The position numbers and the translations under genes were made by a program. Under the pieces are notes generated by a model. It was not told the DNA's origin. It was given only the letters and a program-made list of their open reading frames with translations, and did no database searches. From the NCBI GenBank assembly GCA_031283385.1, contig JAITBW010000137.1, positions 1 through 13,594 of the forward strand: DNA of 13,594 bases, written 5' to 3'. The stretch is from Nitrososphaerota archaeon (GTDB taxonomy: Archaea > Thermoproteota > Bathyarchaeia > Bathyarchaeales > Bathycorpusculaceae). Of the stretch, positions 1 through 6,767 are shown piece by piece (positions within the stretch are counted from its first letter, which is position 1; each line of letters begins with the position of its first letter).

Positions 1-816
1 TATGAATTGTTTGGTATAAAGAACTGGAGAAATTTTACATTAGAGCTTAACGCTTCAGATGAGAGAGGCATAGACACTGTTCGTGAACGTGTTAAAGATT
101 TTTCGCGTTATAGCCGAGGGGCATTTGGCGATGTGCCTTTTGCATTAATCATTTTAGATGAATGCGACCAAATGACTGGACCTGCGCAAACAGCACTTAG
201 ACGAATCATGGAAACTAGCAGTCGTACTTCAAGATTTATCTTAATTTGTAATCAATCAAGCAAAATAATTGAACCCATACAAAGCAGATGCGCAATCTTT
301 AGGTTTTCACGACTTGACAGAACAGCTATGATAGAGCATTTAAAAGAAATCTCTAAAAAAGAAAACGTAAACATTTCCAACGAAGCTATTGAGAGAATCG
401 TAGATTATAGCGAAGGCGATTTACGTCATGCCATAAATGCCCTCCAAACAGCAGCGGCATATAAAGAAGACAGCGAAGTAGATGAAAAAGTTGTTTCCCA
501 AGTCATAGGCGAGGCTAGCCCTAAACAGGTACAACTCATGCTCAATAAAGCGATAAACGGCGACTTTGTGGAAGCCCGTCGAGTAATGTATGATATCATA
601 AGCATTTACGGTTTCACTGGAGCAGAAATTATTCGTCAAATGCAAAAAGAACTCTTTAAAATCAGCTATATAACACCTGAACAAAAAGCTGAACTTAGCA
701 ACATCCTTGGCGAATATGACTACCGTCTAACACAAGGAGCCAATAGCGACATACAGTTAAGTGCACTTTTAGCCCAATTTGCTAAAGCAAGCATAACTTT
801 AGGGGAAAATAGTTGA
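1..816 (+). CDS. rfcS: Replication factor C small subunit (3' part, 5' end outside window)
   Basis: AAA+ clamp-loader subunit that, with RfcL, opens PCNA and loads it at primer-template junctions. The frame is open to base 1, so the gene is cut by the window edge. 271 codons are present, and roughly 65-70 N-terminal residues including the Walker A loop lie upstream. Visible motifs, counted from the first codon: LELNASDERGID near residue 15, typical of RFC small subunits; Walker B IILDECD (D53, E54); sensor 1 around FILICNQSSKI (N84); and the SRC motif (S95-R96-C97), whose arginine is the inter-subunit finger that acts on the neighbour's ATP. The helical C-terminal collar domain follows. The TTG at base 7 lies inside the conserved region and is not a start. 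The stop overlaps the TTG start of rfcL, so the two are co-transcribed and probably translationally coupled. Confidence 0.96.
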   Translation, partial: YELFGIKNWRNFTLELNASDERGIDTVRERVKDFSRYSRGAFGDVPFALIILDECDQMTGPAQTALRRIMETSSRTSRFILICNQSSKIIEPIQSRCAIFRFSRLDRTAMIEHLKEISKKENVNISNEAIERIVDYSEGDLRHAINALQTAAAYKEDSEVDEKVVSQVIGEASPKQVQLMLNKAINGDFVEARRVMYDIISIYGFTGAEIIRQMQKELFKISYITPEQKAELSNILGEYDYRLTQGANSDIQLSALLAQFAKASITLGENS

Positions 817-2048
817 AAAACGATTTGTGGGTCGAAAAATATCGACCAACATCAATCAAAGAAGTCATAGGCAATGAAGAAGCAAAAACACTATTTACAG
901 AATGGATAGAAAATAAACGGTCTACAAAAAAGGCAGTTTTACTTTATGGGCCACCAGGTGTAGGTAAAACAACTCTTGTTAACGCTGCTGCCTTAGAGTA
1001 CAATTTTAGGCTCATTGAGATGAATGCTAGCGATGCCCGCTCAGAAAAAGCGGTAAACCGCATAGCATTACCAGCAACATCATTTGCAGGATTAGACAAA
1101 TTTTCCAGCGAAATTAAGGGCAACATGCTATTTTTGGACGAGGTAGACGGCATTGCAGGCAATGAAGACCGCGGCGGGGTTAATGCTATCATAAAAATTA
1201 TAGAAAACACACACGCACCTGTTATAATGGCAGCTAATGATCCTGACCTTGAAAAACTACGACCGCTTAAAAAAATTTGTTTACTTATAAAATTTCAACA
1301 AACGCGTATTCCACTAATTATAATGGCACTTAAGAAAATTTGTGAACAGGAGCAGATCATGTATGAATTTGAGGCTCTTGAGAAAATTGCTATAAACAGT
1401 CAGGGTGATGTACGGTCAGCTATTAATGATTTGCAGGGGTTAAGTGAAGAGGGCAAAACGTTAACTGTACAGGATACCTTAGCGTTAGGGTTGAGAAATA
1501 GAAATATCGACATGTATGATGCCTTAAGAGGCTATTTTACAGCGAAAAGCGTTGTAGAAGCGGCAAGTTTTCTTAATTCTTCAGATGTCGAATTCGATGA
1601 TCTGCTAATGGCTATTAGTGATAACATGCCTCGACGCTACACGGATACAGTTGAACTCGCAAAAGCGTATGATTACCTATCTCAAGCAGATGTTTTCAGA
1701 GGAAGAGTAGGAACAGAAAATTGGCACTTAATCAAATATTTCTTCAACAACCTCTCTCAGGTAGCAACGGTTAACCCTGAATCGTATAAACACTTCGAAT
1801 TTATTACAGCCCCACCAATCAAAGTACACACACTATTTTGGACCAAAGCGAAACGTACAACACTAAATAGTATATGTGCTAAAATAGGTAATCAATGTCA
1901 TGTTAGTAAATACGAAGCGAAAATGATCTACGTGCCCTACCTTAGACTGATGTTGCAACAAAAAAAGAAAACAAGCACACAACTAATTGAATGGTTAAAA
2001 CTTACACCTGAAGAAGTAACCGTTCTAACAAGCTTGAAAATGTTTTAG
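813..2048 (+). CDS. rfcL: Replication factor C large subunit
   Basis: Large AAA+ subunit of the clamp loader, 411 aa, within the archaeal range. The N-terminus LWVEKYRPTSIKEVIGN is the RFC box. Walker A is GPPGVGKT (46-53), Walker B LFLDEVD (106-112, D109/E110), sensor 1 MAANDPD (N142), and sensor 2 GDVRSAINDL (198-207). The C-terminal half is the collar region. The start is TTG, overlapping the rfcS stop (TTGA), with AGGGG at 801-805 as ribosome binding site seven bases upstream. Archaeal RfcL proteins often end in a PCNA-interacting QxxLxxFF-like peptide. The C-terminus here (QLIEWLKLTPEEV, then TSLKMF) has no canonical version. The next gene's ribosome binding site (AGGAG) overlaps this stop codon. 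Confidence 0.96.
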   Translation: MKNDLWVEKYRPTSIKEVIGNEEAKTLFTEWIENKRSTKKAVLLYGPPGVGKTTLVNAAALEYNFRLIEMNASDARSEKAVNRIALPATSFAGLDKFSSEIKGNMLFLDEVDGIAGNEDRGGVNAIIKIIENTHAPVIMAANDPDLEKLRPLKKICLLIKFQQTRIPLIIMALKKICEQEQIMYEFEALEKIAINSQGDVRSAINDLQGLSEEGKTLTVQDTLALGLRNRNIDMYDALRGYFTAKSVVEAASFLNSSDVEFDDLLMAISDNMPRRYTDTVELAKAYDYLSQADVFRGRVGTENWHLIKYFFNNLSQVATVNPESYKHFEFITAPPIKVHTLFWTKAKRTTLNSICAKIGNQCHVSKYEAKMIYVPYLRLMLQQKKKTSTQLIEWLKLTPEEVTVLTSLKMF

Positions 2049-2059
2049 GAGCAAAAAAC

Positions 2060-2392
2060 ATGGTTATGCTAAATAAAAACGGCTTCAAACTTCCACGAGT
2101 CGAAAAAGAAAAATTCACCCTACTAATACGGCTAGGATTAGAATACAACAGTCAAAAAATGCTATTTAAAATAAAACACTACAACAACATAAACCAGCTC
2201 CAAAGCGTTTTACGAGACATATTAAAAACAGAAATCACATTCACCCAAACCTGCACCATATGCGGCACAGATTTTGGATGCAGCACCTGCAAATACACTA
2301 AATTCTGCCCCACAAAAGACCAACCATTTAGCTGCATATGCAACCAATGCCTACGACCAAAAAAAGTCATGCAACAACAGCTAATATTCTAA
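2060..2392 (+). CDS. Small cysteine-rich protein of unknown function, downstream of rfcL
   Basis: A 110-aa protein that I do not recognise. The start is ATG with AGGAG at 2047-2051, eight bases upstream. The N-terminal ~60 residues are basic and mostly helical-looking (FTLLIRLGLEYN, INQLQSVLRDIL). The C-terminal half carries eight cysteines: C65, C68, C74, C77, C83, C92, C94 and C97, spaced CxxC-x5-CxxC-x5-C-x8-CxCxxC. That is enough ligands for two zinc sites or for an Fe-S cluster plus zinc. There is no signal peptide or membrane segment, so it is presumably cytoplasmic. It lies only 11 bases after rfcL and is very likely in the same transcript. The last residues are QQQLIF, which loosely resemble a truncated PCNA-interacting peptide. 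A role with the clamp loader is a guess from position. Confidence 0.78.
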   Translation: MVMLNKNGFKLPRVEKEKFTLLIRLGLEYNSQKMLFKIKHYNNINQLQSVLRDILKTEITFTQTCTICGTDFGCSTCKYTKFCPTKDQPFSCICNQCLRPKKVMQQQLIF

Positions 2393-2520
2393 CAAAGTAT
2401 CTTTACACCTAAAAAATGGGTTGTAACAGAGATAGAAAAAACTGTTGACATGTTCTCGTGTGGAAAAACGTGACATTAAGCCATAAAATTCTATTGAACA
2501 TTAAATTTTGAAGGGTACTC

Positions 2521-2534
2521 TGTTTGTTTTTTTG
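2521..2534 (+). terminator. T-tract terminator after the rfcS-rfcL-Cys-rich operon
   Basis: TGTTTGTTTTTTTG in the gap about 130 bases after the Cys-rich gene. Archaeal RNA polymerase stops at U-rich tracts without needing a hairpin. The position before the gins23 promoter region fits, but no other evidence supports it. Confidence 0.35.
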
Positions 2535-2535
2535 G

Positions 2536-2600
2536 AAACCTTAAAGTTACTCGTAGTAGTATTTCTTAACCCCTAAAGGGCAAAACAGGTTGAGAGGGAA
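2536..2600 (+). promoter_or_regulatory. Candidate promoter and ribosome binding site of gins23-mcm
   Basis: The 213-base gap 2393-2605 is the only non-coding stretch before gins23, so the promoter should lie in it. CCTTAAAGTT near 2540-2549 resembles the TTTAAAAG boxes seen upstream of eL44 and tfs, and would put the transcript start near 2570. A small inverted repeat, CCC-CTAAA-GGG, lies near 2570-2580. GAGAGGGA at 2592-2599 is a good ribosome binding site for the GTG at 2606. The TATA assignment is tentative. Confidence 0.3.
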
Positions 2601-2605
2601 AGATA

Positions 2606-3154
2606 GTGCCTACAAACATAAAAAGATTAGACTTTTGCTACGAGAACTCGCCTACTACTGTTGTGGCTAATCGTAACTTTGCTGAAATGAAACTGGCGGG
2701 GTTAAATGTAGGTCCATTTGATGAAGGTAATGAGTATCAGGTTTACTATTGGATAGCGAAAGAACTGCAAAACGCAGGTATTGTGCATATAAGAGAAGAA
2801 GAGCTACTGGATGGAAACAAACTCTATAAGGTACAATGGAAAGAAGGCGTTCAAATTCCAGGTATGATTTCAGAGTTACCACAGGATTTCTATCCGAAAC
2901 TGCGTAGGTACCTATTTTTTGCCGAAACAGAAGCTGTTCAGCCTGAAAAAATCCAAGAATATCATAAAGTTAAAGCATTAGCAAAGGACATAATTAATTC
3001 ACGACTTAAAAAAATTATAACATTATCTTCAGCATCATCCCAAAGCGAGCAGGTGTTAAAAAAATTGACAGCTGAGGAAAAAATTATTTATGAACAACTC
3101 GGAGAAATAATTTCCGCTTGGAAGAATCAAATTCTTCAAAGACAAGAAAAATAG
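2606..3154 (+). CDS. gins23: GINS complex subunit Gins23
   Basis: Subunit of the archaeal GINS tetramer, which binds MCM (with the Cdc45/RecJ-like factor) to activate the replicative helicase. 182 aa, start GTG with GAGAGGGA upstream. The domain order is B then A. The small beta-rich B domain comes first (about residues 15-80, with MKLAGLNVGPFDEGNEYQV), and the helical A domain starts at ISELPQDFYPKLRRYL (88-103) and runs to the end (LTAEEKIIYEQLGEIISAW). B-before-A is the arrangement of Gins23. The other GINS gene in this window has A before B. The motif LPxDFY..RYL is shared by both. Location directly upstream of mcm matches the gins23-mcm pair known in Sulfolobus. Confidence 0.9.
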   Translation: MPTNIKRLDFCYENSPTTVVANRNFAEMKLAGLNVGPFDEGNEYQVYYWIAKELQNAGIVHIREEELLDGNKLYKVQWKEGVQIPGMISELPQDFYPKLRRYLFFAETEAVQPEKIQEYHKVKALAKDIINSRLKKIITLSSASSQSEQVLKKLTAEEKIIYEQLGEIISAWKNQILQRQEK

Positions 3155-3170
3155 GATTGGCGAATTGTAA

Positions 3171-5249
3171 ATGGCTAAAGACGATATAGTACCGCAAGTT
3201 GATCCACAACAACGTTTCTTAGAATTTTTTAAAATTTTCAAAGCAGGTTCAGAGAGGGGACAAAAAGAAAAATACAGATTGAAGCTTAGTCAATTAGCCA
3301 TTACCGGGAAAACTAGTATCACAATTAATTTCGATGAATTATACAGTTTTGACCAAGAATTAGCTGAACAACTGCTCAATAAACCTGAAGAGTACTTAGA
3401 GCATGCAAGTAAAGCAGCATACGAACAGTTAAGAATTGAAGATGAAGAGTATGCTGAAAAAATAGACAAAGTTATTGTACGCATTGCGAAACTTTTAGGT
3501 AAAGAGGCATTACGCAGAATTGGCTCCAAAAATATGGGACGATTAATTCTTGTTGAAGGCATAGTTGTTCGAGCCACTCCAGTTCGTCCAATGGTTTTAC
3601 AGGCAGCATATAAATGTAAACGCTGTGGAACATTAATGAAAATTGAGCAAACAGGTCAATTTCTCAAGGCACCAGCAATTTGTATGGGTTCCGACTGCGG
3701 TAAAGACGGCCCATTTGAGTTTGCTCAGGAAGAATCCACATTTATAGACTCACAAGACTTAAGATTACAAGAAAAACCAGAAGATTTACCACCCGGACAA
3801 TTACCCAGAGTTCTGGCAGTAAAATTAGTTGGAGACGAAATAGTAGATCAAGCACGCCCCGGAGACCACGTTTCCATAGTTGGAATAGTCCGCGCTCATG
3901 CACCGTCATTAATTGGTATGGGAAAACTTCGCACATTCATACTTCAATTAGAAGCAAATTCTATTGAACTTTTAGGCAAAGAACCTGAAACATCTCCGCC
4001 TACAGCTGAAGAAGAAGCAAAAATAATAGAACTTTCACGAGACCCTCTTGTTCATAAAAAAATCATGAGCAGCATTGCCCCCTCTATTTTTGGCAATGAA
4101 CATCTAAAAGAAGCCGTCATGTACTTGCTATTTGGCGGTGTTTCAAGAGTCCTACCAGACATGACAGTAAGAGGAGAAATGAATGCACTAATTATAGGCG
4201 ACCCAGGTACTGCTAAATCACAGATGCTCCAATACGTCTCACGCATTGCACCAAGAGGCTTATACACTTCAGGCAGAGGCACCACAGCAGCCGGTTTAAC
4301 TGCAGCAGTCGTTCGCGAAAAAGGCGGCTCCATGTCACTGGAAGCAGGAGCACTCGTTTTAGCAGACAAAGGCGTTGCATGCATCGACGAAATGGATAAA
4401 ATGCGTCCTGAAGATCGAGTGGCAATTCACGAAGCTATGGAACAACACACTGTATCAGTAGCCAAAGGCGGTATCGTTGCAACTCTTAACGCGCGAACCT
4501 CCGTTCTAGCAGCAGCTAACCCTTCACTTGGCAGATACGAACCTAACCGCACAGTAGCTGAAAACATTTCCCTACCGGTCACTATATTATCACGTTTTGA
4601 CTTAATTTTCGTGCTTCGTGATGTACCAAATAAAGACACAGACAGTAGAATGTCAGAACACATTTTAGAAATTCACAGACGAGGCATTAGCCCAGTTGAA
4701 GCACAAGTCGACACAGAACTCTTGCGTAAATATGTCAGCTACGCTAAAAGCGTATACCCAACACTAAACCCTGAAGCACTAAAACGCCTTAAAGAATTCT
4801 ATCTAGCCATGCGTAACGCAGGCGAAACAGAAGGCTCCCCCGTAGCAATCACTACACGACAACTTGAATCACTAGTAAGATGCGCTGAAGCCCGCGCCCG
4901 TGTAGCATTACGTAAAGAAGTAACAGCAGAAGATGCAGAAGCAGCAATCGCAATCATGAATAAATCACTTGAAGAAGTAGGCATAGACATGTCCAACTTT
5001 AAACATGTAGTTGACATAGATCTCATAATGACTGGCAGACCAAAAAGCCTCAGAGACCGCTTCCACGTAGTCCTATCAGTCCTCATGGACATGGAAAAAC
5101 AAACAGGAATCGTCGAGAGAGATGCAATCGTTGACGAACTAGAAACCAACCACAAAATCCCAAGAAACGAAACAGAACGCATGATAAGCCAATTACTCCG
5201 CGAAGGCACCATATATGAACCACGAGAAGGCTGCCTAAAGAAAACCTAA
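3171..5249 (+). CDS. mcm: Replicative DNA helicase MCM
   Basis: Hexameric 3'-5' helicase that unwinds the replication fork, 692 aa, full length. The N-terminal domain has a zinc finger with C149, C152, C171 and C176 (CxxC-x18-CxxxxC), followed by the OB-fold. The AAA+ core has the MCM-type Walker A GDPGTAKS (343-350), Walker B ACIDEMDK (D406, E407), sensor 1 AAANPSLGRY (N450) and arginine finger SRFD (R475). A winged-helix domain forms the C-terminus (about 620-692). No intein or frameshift is seen. The start is ATG, 16 bases after the gins23 stop, with only a weak AGGA before it, so translation may depend on coupling. The stop is four bases before the inverted repeat described below. Confidence 0.98.
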   Translation: MAKDDIVPQVDPQQRFLEFFKIFKAGSERGQKEKYRLKLSQLAITGKTSITINFDELYSFDQELAEQLLNKPEEYLEHASKAAYEQLRIEDEEYAEKIDKVIVRIAKLLGKEALRRIGSKNMGRLILVEGIVVRATPVRPMVLQAAYKCKRCGTLMKIEQTGQFLKAPAICMGSDCGKDGPFEFAQEESTFIDSQDLRLQEKPEDLPPGQLPRVLAVKLVGDEIVDQARPGDHVSIVGIVRAHAPSLIGMGKLRTFILQLEANSIELLGKEPETSPPTAEEEAKIIELSRDPLVHKKIMSSIAPSIFGNEHLKEAVMYLLFGGVSRVLPDMTVRGEMNALIIGDPGTAKSQMLQYVSRIAPRGLYTSGRGTTAAGLTAAVVREKGGSMSLEAGALVLADKGVACIDEMDKMRPEDRVAIHEAMEQHTVSVAKGGIVATLNARTSVLAAANPSLGRYEPNRTVAENISLPVTILSRFDLIFVLRDVPNKDTDSRMSEHILEIHRRGISPVEAQVDTELLRKYVSYAKSVYPTLNPEALKRLKEFYLAMRNAGETEGSPVAITTRQLESLVRCAEARARVALRKEVTAEDAEAAIAIMNKSLEEVGIDMSNFKHVVDIDLIMTGRPKSLRDRFHVVLSVLMDMEKQTGIVERDAIVDELETNHKIPRNETERMISQLLREGTIYEPREGCLKKT

Positions 5250-5253
5250 AACA

Positions 5254-5307
5254 GGTTCTGGTAACTTATCGTGGGAGTTACTCTCCATGTTAACTTTCGT
5301 GGGATAA
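5254..5307 (+). repeat. Left arm of the 54-bp inverted repeat (units A and B)
   Basis: Pairs with the reverse complement of 6642-6695 with four mismatches. It contains two copies of a ~20-base unit with the core TCGTGGGA: unit A GGTAACTTATCGTGGGAG (from 5260) and unit B GTTAACTTTCGTGGGATAAC (5289-5308). They are joined by TTACTCTCCAT, which is also conserved in the right arm. It begins four bases after the mcm stop. Confidence 0.85.
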
Positions 5308-5334
5308 CTCAGTTTTTAGGGTTGTATTCAGACT

Positions 5335-5354
5335 GTTAACTTTCGGGTGATAAC
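5335..5354 (+). repeat. Repeat unit C (GTTAACTTTCGGGTGATAAC)
   Basis: Third rightward copy of the unit, 17 of 20 bases matching unit B. The core is altered, TCGGGTGA in place of TCGTGGGA. It is flanked by CT before and AG after, as in the leftward unit E (ACTGTTAAC), so it probably pairs with E as an inner extension of the inverted repeat. Confidence 0.7.
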
Positions 5355-5547
5355 AGATAATATATTTGTTCGGAACAGAAAAAGTCAAACAATGAAACTG
5401 GAAATAAATTTGTACATGATGAAGCTGAAACTAAAAATATTTAAGATCTAAGGTTTTACTCCTCTTTTGGAAAAATTTCGTTAACATCTCTTTGCGGAAC
5501 AACTTTTTTATTGGGCTTATTAACTATGAAATTAATAGGTGTTAGAC

Positions 5548-6399
5548 TTGAGTACTGTGAATAAAACTTTAGCGTTAGTTTTCGTGTTTGTAGTACTGTC
5601 AAGTTTAATGGCTTTAACAATTAAACCAGCTGATGCACAGACTGCGTCTAAACCGTCTGTACCACAATTCACTGTACAGCTTGTTGATTACTCATATGAT
5701 GTACCACCTTCTACCACATCCACCATTGACCAATACACAGGAGAAAAAACCACAACCACCACGCCTGGATATCATGTAGAAAACAAAACCATAGAGATCA
5801 CAATAAAAAACCAACCCTTCACACCCTACGCTAGCACAAACGGCATTACATATTATCTGTATTATACTGTCCAATCCAAGGGACGTTTTGGTGAAGACTG
5901 GCAAAATTGGGGTTCAACAGTTCAAATAAAGAATCCGTACGGTGGGGTTTTTTATCCATCACCAGAATATTCACAAGGTAGTATAGTGTCAGGTTCAGCA
6001 AACGGTTATACTAATGGTGCTCAAGTGGATTTTAGAGTCGAAGCAATAGTTGGACATTATGTTCCCGATAGCCCCGACCACATGTTTCCACAGTATTGGT
6101 TTGAAACTGATGTATCAAGTGGTTGGAGTAGTGTTCAAACAGTTACTATAGATCGGGACTCATTTTATCACTCTACACCAAATCCGACAACATCATCTAC
6201 ACCTTTACCTGCATCGCCCCCACAAGCATCAACATACTACAGTAACACTCAGAAAACAGCAACAACAGTTCCCTATGCTATGATAATTCTTCTGGCTTGT
6301 GCCATATGTCTCATCATATGTATCATTGTAGCCTTAGTAGTAGTGTTGCTTCTTAGAAGACCACCGAAAACTGATAATCTACAACCAAAGCAATCATAG
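5548..6399 (+). CDS. Secreted, C-terminally membrane-anchored surface protein of unknown function
   Basis: 283 aa and not recognised. I chose the TTG at 5548 because TAGGTG (5536-5541) is a well-spaced ribosome binding site for it. A GTG at 5539 would add three residues but overlaps that site. Residues 1-32 form a signal peptide (MSTVNKTLALVFVFVVLSS, then ADAQ near the likely cleavage site). Then follows a Thr/Ser-rich stretch (about 55-75), an aromatic-rich, probably beta-sandwich domain (about 76-205, with YYLYYTVQ and WQNWGS), and a Ser/Thr/Pro linker (about 208-240). A single hydrophobic span (about 243-269) is followed by RRPPK. This predicts an extracellular domain anchored with a short cytoplasmic tail. 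It lies inside the inverted repeats and faces PAC2. A ligand-binding or surface role is inferred only from topology. Confidence 0.8.
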   Translation: MSTVNKTLALVFVFVVLSSLMALTIKPADAQTASKPSVPQFTVQLVDYSYDVPPSTTSTIDQYTGEKTTTTTPGYHVENKTIEITIKNQPFTPYASTNGITYYLYYTVQSKGRFGEDWQNWGSTVQIKNPYGGVFYPSPEYSQGSIVSGSANGYTNGAQVDFRVEAIVGHYVPDSPDHMFPQYWFETDVSSGWSSVQTVTIDRDSFYHSTPNPTTSSTPLPASPPQASTYYSNTQKTATTVPYAMIILLACAICLIICIIVALVVVLLLRRPPKTDNLQPKQS

Positions 6400-6428
6400 A
6401 AAGACCCCTAAACAGGATTACTGAATCA

Positions 6429-6449
6429 TCTTTTTGTATGTGTTTTTTA
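6429..6449 (+). terminator. T-tract terminator of the surface-protein gene
   Basis: TCTTTTTGTATGTGTTTTTTA, two T-runs about 30-50 bases after the stop codon. This is the kind of U-rich signal used by archaeal RNA polymerase. Confidence 0.45.
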
Positions 6450-6475
6450 GGTAAACTAATGTGATAAAACATTCT

Positions 6476-6495
6476 GTTAATTTTCGTGAGATGAA
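6476..6495 (+). repeat. Repeat unit D (GTTAATTTTCGTGAGATGAA)
   Basis: A degenerate rightward copy downstream of the gene. With flanking CT it matches the reverse complement of unit E at 18 of 21 positions (CTGTTAATTTTCGTGAGATGA). D and E could therefore form a local inverted repeat with an ~80-base loop. Confidence 0.65.
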
Positions 6496-6577
6496 TAGAT
6501 CAACCTATCTGATTTTATAACTGGAAAAGATCAGTTACTGAGCAGAGAAAGTAACAGTATTTCTCTATAAAAGCATG

Positions 6578-6597
6578 GTCATCCCACGAATGTTAAC
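6578..6597 (-). repeat. Repeat unit E (leftward)
   Basis: On the minus strand it reads GTTAACATTCGTGGGATGAC, the same unit as B in the opposite direction, with the TCGTGGGA core intact. It lies 44 bases inside the right arm and is the likely partner of unit C and/or D. Confidence 0.75.
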
Positions 6598-6641
6598 AGT
6601 TTTTAAGAGGTATCAGTAAAATAGAGTTTTATGTATGGAGT

Positions 6642-6695
6642 TTATCCCACGATCGTTAACATGGAGAGTAAATCCCACGATAAGTTATCAGAACC
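6642..6695 (-). repeat. Right arm of the 54-bp inverted repeat (units F and G)
   Basis: The reverse complement matches 5254-5307 at 50 of 54 positions. It contains unit F (minus strand GTTAACGATCGTGGGATAAA, 6641-6660) and unit G (GATAACTTATCGTGGGATTT, within 6668-6690), joined by the same CTCCAT linker as the left arm. The outer end reads CAGAACC. Confidence 0.85.
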
Positions 6696-6737
6696 AAAAA
6701 AACAGAACTAAAATAACAACCTCTACAAAACAACAGA

Positions 6738-6766
6738 TTCTTTTTTAAAAAAAAAGAACAAAAAAT
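6738..6766 (-). terminator. T-tract/A-T palindrome terminator after PAC2
   Basis: Immediately after the PAC2 stop, the minus strand reads TTTTTTG, TTC, then nine Ts. TTCTTTTTT (6738-6746) and AAAAAAGAA (6750-6758) also form a 9-bp A/T stem with a 3-base loop. This is a strong archaeal-type termination signal for the eL44 operon. Confidence 0.6.
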
Positions 6767-6767
6767 G

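Larger units (their letters stand above)
5254..6695. mobile_element. Inverted-repeat-bounded cassette carrying a surface protein gene
   Basis: A 1.44-kb segment bounded by a 54-bp imperfect inverted repeat (left 5254-5307, right 6642-6695; 50/54 matches by hand alignment). The ends read GGTTCTG...CAGAACC. It fills the whole gap between the convergent mcm and PAC2 genes. Its only gene (5548-6399) is unrelated to the replication and translation genes around it. There is no transposase or recombinase inside and no clear target-site duplication: the left flank is CTAAAACA and the right flank AAAAAAAC. A non-autonomous transposable unit, a remnant, or an invertible segment are all possible. The inverted repeats are certain; mobility is inferred. 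Confidence 0.4.
6400..6767. other. Non-coding convergent gap with repeat units and T-tracts
   Basis: 368 bases between the surface-protein gene and the PAC2 gene, with no credible coding sequence. The short reverse-strand frame here is A/T-rich and runs through the repeats. It holds repeat units D (rightward) and E, F, G (leftward), a T-tract near 6430-6450, and the A/T palindrome next to PAC2. The stretch 6500-6570 shows nothing recognisable. Confidence 0.7.

Noticed and set aside
2439-2473. ACTGTTGACATGTTCTCGTGTGGAAAAACGTGAC near the gins23 promoter, vaguely like the TCGTGGGA repeat unit
   Set aside because: It needs several gaps and mismatches and lacks the TCGTGGGA core, so it is most likely chance.
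2393-2605. CRISPR, tRNA or snoRNA-like gene in the gaps
   Set aside because: No regularly spaced direct repeats, cloverleaf or convincing C/D box pairs were seen in any gap. Small guide RNAs cannot be excluded by eye.
4052-4384. 110-codon reverse-strand frame inside mcm
   Set aside because: It is a shadow of the strongly conserved AAA+ core of mcm, with no independent support.
5243-5257. AACCT-AAAAC-AGGTT hairpin at the mcm stop as a terminator
   Set aside because: A 5-bp stem without a T-tract. Archaeal termination does not depend on such hairpins.
5254-6695. Assignment of the cassette to a named insertion-sequence family from the GGTTCTG terminus
   Set aside because: A seven-base end match without a transposase or target duplication is not enough to name a family.
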